Source: Priapulus caudatus
Lineage: Eukaryota > Priapulida > Priapulimorpha > Priapulimorphida > Priapulidae
DNA length: 22,917 bases
Reading direction: 5' to 3'
Assembly: GCF_000485595.1 (NCBI RefSeq)
Contig: NW_014578422.1
Span: forward strand, 47,224 to 70,140
Shown here piece after piece: positions 16,130-22,917 of this stretch. Both the position numbers and the translations under genes were made by a program. Under the pieces are notes generated by a model. The model made no database searches and was not told the origin of the DNA. It saw nothing but the letters and a program-made list of their open reading frames with translations. Within the stretch, counting starts at the first letter, position 1; every line of letters starts with the position of its first letter.

Positions 16130-19100
16130 CTGGAAAATAATAAAATGCTGCTATAAGACAACCAACAACCACACACACACACTACAACCATACAGGCCAT
16201 ATAAATTACAAATCTTAGTTATCAAACCAATCGTATACTGCTATCGTTGCTCATAGTTCGAGCTGTTCATGGTGAATAGTAATAACTCAGTTATGACGCA
16301 TTAGAGAGCATGTTAAAATCCATGGCCGAGTTCTCAGCTCACGATGTCGTTCTTGCAAACATGCTTCGCCAACATGCAGACATTGACAACTTTATCTCGA
16401 TCATTGCTAGACTGGTTCAACGTGAGCTGTCAACCGGTCCAAAGCCCTGGCAACACTGACCACAACAACAACAGCAACAACAATAACAACAACAATAACA
16501 ACAATAATAACAACAACAGCAACAGCAAAAACAACAACGATTACACCGCGGCTGCCGAAGACAACGATGTCACCGACGATGATGATGCAAGCTTGAAAGC
16601 GAACATGACGCCACTTCTGCCCACAACAATGACGCTACCGCAATGACGAGGACGACGTCATCGTGCTAATGACGAGGACGCTGCCACTGCTGCTGCCGAC
16701 AACAGTGCTGCGCAACAGACACCATGACGACGTCGACGACACTTCTCGAGGCTTACACTGTGCACGCGTCGCTCGCTGCTCGGCGGCGGCGGGCGTGACG
16801 ATCGACGGACTCTCTCCCCGCTCCACGAGCCGCCACACCTCCTGCAGGGAGGAACCGCCCGATGACACACTGAAAAGCAGCGGTTCTACCGAGACGCCGC
16901 CGGGACCAGCGACGCGCCCTGCCGACCTTGCTCCTGACCTTGCACCTGCAACACGCGAGACGTGAGATTATCGTATCTCAACGTGAACATATGTGATCAG
17001 GAACTTGGAAGCGACAGTCCGTCTATCATGGACTGATATAATTGAGGTTAACTCCAACTGGCACTACAGCCACCATTGCTCCTCGTTAGATGGAGCGATG
17101 TGGAGCGATGGGGGATAGATGGAGGTTATAGTGCCAGAGCTATTTCTGCTGTTTACATTAGCCTCACCTCGCTGTGGAACTCTCTGAGAGAGAGGTTTCT
17201 CCGGTGCAAGACGGCTACTCAGAGGAATACTGGCGTCACCATCACTGCCTCGTGCCACCTTAAAAACATCAAAAGAAGCTCTCACCAACAACCATTGTAT
17301 TCACTATATGGTTTTCAGAAGACTCTGGCCAATCTAAGGCCTGAATACAATGAAAGTGTCAATAATACTGTAGCTCACCACAAAAAAGGACACAAATGAG
17401 AAGAAGTCAGTTTTAATTGAGCAACCATCGACGTACATTATAGAAACGAAGAGTAATATAATGGGAGAACTCCATTATATACTCTTGATAATCTATATGT
17501 GTAATTTTTTTACGTGAAAATAATAAATAATATTATATATAAATTATAAATAATTATAAAACAAAATCGAATCACATTTGTGACGGTAGAGTGGCACTAC
17601 ACCCGCTTTGATGTTTCTTAGCATAACCTCCATAAATGCATGTAATATCAAAATAATAATAATATAATAATAATAGTATAAATCATAAATATGTTTCAAT
17701 AGCGGAATTTGGCATTAAGAAATATTGTCAGTATGAAATCTTGTAAAGAACCAGACGAGTGTGACAGCCACAGACTGTTTGTTATCTGCGTGTCATATTA
17801 TAATATGCTATATAATTGCCAATCCTACCTAAAATTTGCAATAAATTTTTATTTAAAATATCAAACGCCCTAGCCCTTTATTCATTCACAGGTACCAAAA
17901 AATTGAGGGCAAAAATCCGTTGAGAACCTTGAAAACTGACTAATGGCATTCCCAATTTGCCAAAAATTGGCCAGTGGCTCGAGAAGTACTCAACGTGGCG
18001 TGCCCAACAATAGAACGTTAAATATGGGAGCATAGCAGTAACAACTATACCCAATTTCAAACATGTGGGTCAAACGGTTCCTGAGTTATCGTTGACCGTA
18101 GCGAAATGTTGACGGACGGACGGACGGACGTACGACGGACGACGACCCATGGCAATAGCTCAGCTTGACGATGTCAAGGTGAGCTAAAAAGGAAGATTGT
18201 TGTGGGTGTAGCTACACCACTAGTAAAACCATTAACTGCAGAAACAGCATGCTTTCCGTCTGGAGAAGGAGAAAAAAAGAAAAGCGAATGAGATGAAGAA
18301 GAAGAAAAAGAAGAAGAAAAAGAATCAGCTGTAAAGTAAGACGTAATAATTATGAAGTCAGCATACCTGTTTGGTTTGGGTGTAGCCTCGTGGTTCAATC
18401 GAGCTGAGCACAGTGTTTGCAGCTTTGTCTGCCTTATCTACCACTCTTTCTTCTATAGGTGATCGTGTAAAAATATACAAGGGAAAAATTAGGCATAAAA
18501 TGTAACAGAAATACTTACTGTATAAAATATGACATAAATGCAATGTGTTAATCAAGGCTGTTTATTCACATAAGTTTAATACAAGCTGAAGCATCATAAC
18601 TGAATCAACATTGGGTTTGCTGCAGTATTCAGTGAATGTCTTTATTCCTATTTACCTCCAACAGGAAATGTAAAATACCATACACCTCTGGTAAAGCTCA
18701 CAGTATATCATCATCAATAACATTCAAATATGAAAGCCTATAATGAAAGTGAGTGAGATTGCCATACCTTTCAATGTGTACAACTCTGACCTTAGTCTGT
18801 TTCCCATTTCCAGAAGCTTGTCTCTTTCCATTGACAGCAGTTGGATTTGTTCTAACGCTAGCTTCAGTTTCCTGCTTATCGCTTCTACAGAGCTTAAAGG
18901 CAAGGACAACGAATTGAGGTTAATCAGGTGTAAGCTATGATATTTTCCAGATTTCCCACTCTTAACTTCATGGGAGCATAATACTGACAGAAGGTCTTGT
19001 ACATCCGCCACTAACTACACGTTATTAGAAGATCGATCGCCTCCTTTTCTGCAATTGATAGTGCAACCATATACAAAGATGATCTTACATACATACAATC

Positions 19101-20004
19101 ACACACTATTCTAATAGTAACAATAATACACCCAAGTGACATATGATAAAACCAAGATTCAAGCACATAACTGTGAGAAATTATAAAAAAAAATAGTTTC
19201 TTTTGACGCGTTGAAATTGATTATGTTCCAACATTCCTTTAAAATTTACCTGTTTTCACTTGGAGGCACTACAGATGGCGCCATCGTCACTGGGAGAGAG
19301 GCATGCATGGTTCTGAGGCACCCTAGCTCGTCCTGTAGCTGCTGTATCACCAGCTCCTGAGCTCCGAAGTTGCACGATGGCATTTTGTTCGATAGATTCA
19401 TTTTTAAGTTGAATACCTAGAAGCACATTCTAACGTTTGAGAAAACCATGCTCCCGAATTATGCTCTAAATGCATCGATAATCCTAACTGCAATTACAAA
19501 CGTATACATCATACTAAAAGCCAATAGGGTAACTGGCTTTGGAATCCTAGGTTATTCCAGCTCCCCTGCTCTTTCACGTATTCACCTCGCCTATAATACA
19601 CGTATGAAGTAAATTATAATTTGCAACGGAACGTTGTCCTTTGTTTTCTTAGAAAGTAAATACATATAGAGGTGCAAACACAGAGAATCACACACTAATA
19701 ACCGCACGTGCAAATCAAACATAAACAAGCAGCACACGCCACTTAATATAAACAAACGGAGAGACATCCACACATGCACGCACCTCCTTCTCTAGCGCGA
19801 CTACTTTTCCGTTGCTCTCCAGCAGGCTGCGATGGTAGGCCTCGGCCTCCTTGCGCGCCTCCGCGAGCCACGCCTCGGCGGTGTCCGCGCGGTGGCGCAG
19901 CGGACGACTGCTCCTGCGTGTGCTGTTCGTCCGCCGCCCGCAGCCGGTGGTCTCAGCTGATCGATCTCCACCTGGCTCTCACGCGGCTGCATGCACGAGA
20001 AAGA

Positions 20005-20084
<80 letters not shown>

Positions 20085-22917
20085 AGAGAGAAGAGGGAAA
20101 GGGAGGGAGGGAGGGAGCGAGAAGAGAGAGAGAGAGAGAGAAGAGAGATGTGGAGAAGAGAGGAAGCGAGGAAGAGAGAGCGTAGTGAGAGAGAGAGAGA
20201 GGAAAACCGAGAGAGAGACGAGCGAGAGGGAGAGAGAGAGGAGAAGAGAGAGAGAGAGCGAGAGAGAGAGAGAGAGAGAGGGAGAGAAAGAGGAAGAGAG
20301 ATGAGGGAGAGGAGAGAGAGGAGAGAGAGACCAGAGAAGAGAGAGAGAGAGAGAGGCGGAAGACATGAGATGTCTCAGCTGATCGATCTCCACCTGGCTC
20401 TCACGCGGCTACACGCACGAGAAGGAGAGAGTGAGAGAGAGTGAGAGAGAGTGAGAGAGAGCGAGAGAGAGAGAGCGACAGAGAGAGAGAGAGGAGAGAG
20501 AGAAGAAGAGAGAGTGAGAGAGAGTGAAGAGACAGAGAGATGTGAGAAGAGAGTGAGAGAGAGTGAGAGAGAGAGCAGAAAATAGAGAGAGGAGAGGAGG
20601 AAGACGTGAGACGATGGACGCAATAGTGTCTGCATTCGTTATCGTGGGACAGAGTGAGAGCGTGGGCCTTTTAGATACGCTCAAATCTGTGTCAGCAGCG
20701 ACCGCCATAGAATGGACATCTGTCTATACGGATCACGTTTGGTGTTTCCCTCTCGAGTGACAGTTACAGACCTACCAGTGAAAAAAATACACGGGGGCTC
20801 GGGGCGATTTAGACCCCGAAATGCCAAAAAGAGCCCCGGAAATGCCCAAAAGAGCCCCCGGAAATTTGCATAGAGTTCAATGCAAACCAAATTTTAGAGT
20901 GCTATTTTCATGCACGCGGGCTTGAAAAGTAGCCCCCGAAAAATAAATTTTACATTTTTTTCCCTGAGACCTACCAAGTCTCACGCATCTGGACCCATTC
21001 TCCCGCACTCCCGCATGCCCTAGGCATTCTCACGCATTCACGCAAAAAAAAAAACTGTATGTAACGCTTCAGAGTTTATGCACAGTTTTTATGCCTTACA
21101 ATTTAATTTTGTCATCTTTTCTTCGAATGCTAACAGAATATATGTACTGCAAATACATATTTTAAAGCCAAATATTCAGAAACTGGTCGTGTTTGAAAAT
21201 ATTCTGAACCGCCAGCATTATATTCCCAAAATGACCCATTCTTCAGCAAAATCTCACTGAACCTCCAGCAAACTGGTTGAACACCCTTGGCAGGTCTGCA
21301 GTCATGCAATGAAACCACTTCTATAAAGCGACTACCTGTCTATAGGGGACGCGTTTCGCATTTCGCCACGGTGACCCTTATACACAGGCTTGACCGTATA
21401 TATGAAGGAGCATCAGATGCATTGCTAGCGAATCTTGCTCTTCTGAGCATGAGCAGATGATATTTATCAGAGTCGTATCCTATCTCAGAGATGCCAACAC
21501 TTTTCTGAGTTCAACTGTAGTGAGGATGTCTGAAATCTGTAGTCCGAGGGTCACGCAGTGAGCCGAGTATGCTAGGAGGGTTCGGGGCATGCCCCCCCAG
21601 GAAATTTTTGATTCCGAGATGCAATTTCCTGCATTCTGGGACCCAAAATTACAATAAGTTCACACTGATATTTGCTGATAAATACATGTAGTTATTTTCA
21701 ATCATGTTATATCAATGAAACACTGAAACAAAACACTTGAAATATCATAAAAAATATTTTTTTTCGATCGTAATAAAAATCGTAGTTGTATGCAAACTGG
21801 TCGTAGTGGTCAAAATGCAAACGAAATTCGCATAAAATACGGATAAATCGTAGTGGTTGGCATCTCTGCTATCTGGCTTTTGCGTGGAGACAACGAGAGG
21901 TGATGTCCACGGCCTCTGTGTCTGCACCGGTCCCTGCAACAATACTACCCGACGCATCCCTCCCCTTTCAAATCTTCACGGGACACAGGACGCGACACAG
22001 CTCTAGCAAAAATATGGTTTGTAGTCCCCTGGCCACGCGCGTTGACGTGAGGTGAATGACTTACGAGATGCTCCAGCTGCTGAACCTGCGACTCCAGGTG
22101 GGCAATGCGAACTTGCTGCTTCCTCAGCTGAGCCGTCTGATGCACCTTCTCACCTCTCAGCTTGCCTGAAGAACCAGACACAGATCGACTAACTGCATGC
22201 CCCAGTTATAATGGCAAAAGAGCCACCACACGCAGCATCACAGTTATGTCACGCTACTTCTATCCTAGTTCTTCTATCTTATCTATTGTAGAACATGATG
22301 TTCAACTGCCACATGAGCGTGTGCGTGTGCGTGCGTGCAGATGCACATGCATGTGCATGCGTGTGGATGCATGTGCATGCGTGCATATATGTGTGTGCGT
22401 GCGTGCGGATGCACGTGCATGTGCATGTGTGTGGATGCACATGCATGTGCATGCGTGTGGATGCACGTGCATGTGCATGCGTGTGGATGCACGTGCATGT
22501 GCATGCGTGTGGATGCATGTGCATGTGCATGCGTGCATATATGTGTGTGCGGATGCACGTGCATGTGCATGCGTGTGAATGCACGTGCATGTGCATGCGT
22601 GTGGATGCACGTGCATGTGCATGCGTGTGGATGCACGTGCATGTGTGCATATATATGTGTGTGCGTGCGTGAGTGTGTCCGTGCGTATTTCTCTGCACGT
22701 GCTCACGCGGTGTTTCTGCTCACCGATCGTGTCGTTGAGTTGCTGCACGTGGCTGTGTATGATGGCGCTGTCGACGTTCTTCAGCGCGGCCTCGGCGTCT
22801 GCCGCGGGGTCCGGCGCGACGCACGGACGACTGTGCATCTCGCGCTCGAGCTCACGCACCCTGTCCTGCAGCGACGGCACTCCTCGCTGCGGCATCGCGC
22901 CGGCCACTGCCCCTACA
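15993..22917 (-). CDS. Coiled-coil protein, 3' part, eight exons; possibly CCDC57
   Basis: Eight exons join almost entirely in phase into a coiled-coil protein whose 5' end is outside the window. Segments in order: SLQDRVRELEREMH, HSHVQQLNDTIGKLRGEKVH, HLESQVQQLEHL, ESQVEIDQLR, AEAWLAEARKEAEAYHRSLL, QELVIQQLQDELGCLRTMHA, RKLKLALEQIQLLSMERDKL, LEMGNRLRSELYTLKEERVV, SSLQEVWRLVERGESPSI and a basic end, KLRNYNIKSDG then stop. The first two thirds are heptad-like; the C-terminal third is Ser/Pro-rich. My best guess is CCDC57, a centriolar-satellite and centrosome protein, from the MGNRLRSEL, VWRL and RNYN elements and from CHMP6 being next door (both at human 17q25.3). This is from memory, not a search. 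Exon 19784-19986 needs two bases removed, and one base is unbalanced at the 18367/16945 junction. Confidence 0.85.
16455..16540. repeat. (AAC)n trinucleotide repeat
   Basis: CAA/AAC repeats with AAT and AGC interruptions in the intron between exons G and H. The poly-Asn + strand frame across it is a repeat product. Confidence 0.93.
16757..16945 (-). CDS. Coiled-coil gene exon G, Ser/Pro-rich
   Basis: Acceptor GTTGCAG and donor CAGT|GTAAGC. It encodes VEPLLFSVSSGGSSLQEVWR and LVERGESPSIVTPAAAEQ. Its single trailing base joins the CT of the last exon. Continuing exon F's phase reads QGQEQGRQGASL and meets TAG at about 16888; the alternative phase is open throughout. One base is therefore unbalanced in exon F or G. 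Confidence 0.8.
16946..17887. other. Intron F-G: AT-rich DNA and a possible LINE fragment
   Basis: A 107-codon + strand frame (17076-17399) contains ISLTSLWNSLRERF, reminiscent of the SLWNSLP motif near the end of some LINE reverse-transcriptase ORFs. No catalytic motif is present. 17510-17700 is AT-rich. Nothing else recognised. Confidence 0.35.
17888..18187. mobile_element. Interspersed repeat with GACGGACGG and terminal hairpin
   Basis: It lies in the intron between exons F and G. It contains (GACG)n at 18112-18128 and ends in a hairpin, TAGCTCAGCTTGAC and GTCAAGGTGAGCTA (18156-18186), followed by A's. This layout resembles dispersed repeats seen in invertebrate genomes. The family is not identified. 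Confidence 0.5.
18367..18452 (-). CDS. Coiled-coil gene exon F
   Basis: Acceptor ACCTATAG, donor CAG|GTATGC. It encodes ERVVDKADKAANTVLSSIEP and RGYTQTKQ. Its first two bases complete a Glu codon begun by exon E. Confidence 0.92.
18768..18892 (-). CDS. Coiled-coil gene exon E
   Basis: Acceptor CTTTAAG, donor AAAG|GTATGG. It encodes SVEAISRKLKLALEQIQLLS and MERDKLLEMGNRLRSELYTL. 125 bases, split codons at both ends fit exons D and F. Confidence 0.93.
19250..19416 (-). CDS. Coiled-coil gene exon D
   Basis: Acceptor CTTCTAG, donor AACAG|GTAAAT. It encodes MPSCNFGAQELVIQQLQDEL and GCLRTMHASLPVTMAPSVVP. 167 bases, phases fit both neighbours. The coding sequence contains AGATGGCGCCAT on the + strand (19273-19284). 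Confidence 0.9.
19784..19986 (-). CDS. Coiled-coil gene exon C, frame interrupted
   Basis: Acceptor GCATGCAG, donor GAG|GTGCGT. It encodes PRESQVEIDQLR, then RLRAADEQHTQEQSS, then LRHRADTAEAWLAEARKEAE and YHRSLLESNGKVVALEKE, in three frames. Removing one C in GAGACCACCGG and one G in TCGTCCGCTGCG joins them; 201 bases then give phase 0 at both ends, as the neighbours require. Confidence 0.88.
19996..20600. repeat. (GA)n tract split by a duplicated exon edge
   Basis: Two long GA/GGA tracts (19996-20372 and 20415-20600) on the + strand, so (CU)n in the minus-strand transcript. They flank a second copy of the 5' edge of exon C. Arg-Glu and Ser-Leu frames across the tracts are repeat products. 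Confidence 0.95.
20373..20434 (-). pseudogene. Duplicated 3' splice site and 5' edge of exon C
   Basis: About 61 bases match 19951-20011, including the acceptor region and the codons for PRESQVEIDQLR. On the minus strand this copy reads TGTAG|CCGCGTGAG after a CT-rich tract. It then runs into (CT)n instead of the rest of the exon. It is probably a decoy produced by unequal exchange within the GA repeat. Confidence 0.85.
20767..21298. mobile_element. Older transposon relic split by a hAT-type MITE
   Basis: The left end is CAGACCTAC (20767-20775), resuming CAAGTCTCACGC after the inserted MITE. The right end TTGGCAGGTCTG (21287-21298) is its inverted partner. The flanks CAGTTA and CAGTCA suggest a 6-bp duplication with one mismatch, as in the element at 21486. 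TCTCACGCAT words link it to the repeat at 15040. Confidence 0.65.
20776..20966. mobile_element. hAT-type MITE with perfect 8-bp duplication
   Basis: The left end is CAGTGAAAAAAATACACGGG; the right end, reversed, is CAGGGAAAAAAATGT. AGACCTAC flanks it at 20768-20775 and 20967-20974. An 8-bp target duplication with CAGNG ends is the hAT signature. Length 191 bp, interior with GAGCCCCCGGAAAT-type repeats, non-coding. It is inserted in the older element's left end. Confidence 0.9.
21486..21868. mobile_element. Transposon relic, 13-bp inverted ends, CTATCT duplication
   Basis: CAGAGATGCCAAC at 21486-21498 and its reverse complement at 21856-21868, flanked by CTATCT at 21480-21485 and 21869-21874. 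The interior includes a GGGGCATGCCCCCCCAGGAA segment (about 21586) resembling the interior of the 7214-7477 MITE. The ends resemble those of 20767-21298. No coding sequence; superfamily undetermined. Confidence 0.8.
22065..22165 (-). CDS. Coiled-coil gene exon B
   Basis: Acceptor GTTCTTCAG, donor CTC|GTAAGT. It encodes KLRGEKVHQTAQLRKQQVRI and AHLESQVQQLEHL; 101 bases, phase consistent with exons A and C. Confidence 0.93.
22316..22676. repeat. 26-bp alternating purine-pyrimidine minisatellite
   Basis: About 14 copies of a 24-26-bp unit GTGTGGATGCACGTGCATGT plus GCATGC, directly behind exon A in the intron. Nearly perfect purine-pyrimidine alternation favours Z-DNA. Both strands stay open as Cys/His/Met repeats for over 100 codons, a repeat artefact. 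Confidence 0.95.
22725..22917 (-). CDS. Coiled-coil gene exon A (partial at window edge)
   Basis: It ends ATCG|GTGAGC, one base into a codon completed by the next exon as Gly. It encodes LQDRVRELEREMHSR and DSAIIHSHVQQLNDTI. The exon start is not certain; the frame is open for most of the way to the window edge. Confidence 0.85.

Noticed and set aside
16344-16646. 100-codon + strand frame with an Asn run and a preceding MSFLQTCF start
   Set aside because: The Asn run is the (AAC)n repeat inside an intron of the minus-strand gene; no domain or splice support.
19774-20708. Long Arg/Glu and Ser/Leu frames on both strands
   Set aside because: Pure products of (GA)n repeats, which lack stops in most frames.
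22162-22907. Cys/Met and His/Thr-repeat proteins on both strands
   Set aside because: Translations of the 26-bp minisatellite; only the terminal part on the minus strand (22725 upward) is exon.
1-22917. Bacterial systems, CRISPR arrays, prophage, tRNA or rRNA genes
   Set aside because: Tandem repeats here have no spacer structure, genes are intron-bearing animal genes, and no tRNA or rRNA pattern was seen.

Overview
This is a stretch of animal nuclear DNA. It holds parts or all of three spliced protein-coding genes, with GT-AG introns of about 0.3-2 kb, separated and interrupted by microsatellites, minisatellites and small DNA transposons. There is no bacterial or viral gene organisation. 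The gene content (SMG1, CHMP6, a centrosome-type coiled-coil protein), CTCF-like sites and abundant MITEs suggest an invertebrate bilaterian, perhaps marine; the species cannot be named from the sequence.

Left, + strand, about 973-5651: the 3' part of SMG1, the PIKK-family kinase of nonsense-mediated mRNA decay. Seven exons cover the region after the kinase domain and run into the FATC domain. The last short exon, encoding the end of FATC, was not found. Two introns carry unusual tandem arrays. One (1632-2155) is about 17 copies of a 31-bp unit containing CAG|GTAAGT, a perfect 5' splice site that also resembles a recursive splice site. The other (2626-3713) is about 11 copies of a ~100-bp unit containing a pyrimidine tract and CAG, a 3' splice-site look-alike.

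Middle, 5652-11365: no convincing gene. It holds a minisatellite, a CpG-rich tract (6500-8130), MITEs, purine-rich tracts and (CA/CG)n microsatellites.

Right, - strand: a complete CHMP6 gene (ESCRT-III subunit; 8 exons, 15468 down to 11366, 211 codons, every exon phase consistent). Upstream of it on the same strand lie the last eight exons of a coiled-coil protein (22917 down to 15993), tentatively CCDC57. The two genes are head to tail with about 390 bp between the AATAAA of the upstream gene and the CHMP6 ATG. Both human orthologues map to 17q25.3 as far as I know, which fits conserved linkage.

Several GC-rich exons of SMG1 and the coiled-coil gene need single-base corrections, nearly all one extra base, to keep frame, while CHMP6 needs none. 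I read this as local consensus errors, not pseudogenes. Transposon remains include a hAT-type MITE with a perfect 8-bp target duplication nested inside an older element, a Harbinger-type MITE (TAA duplication), a pair of ~265-bp MITEs with 5-bp duplications, and a foldback element with exact 41-bp inverted repeats around telomere-like sequence.
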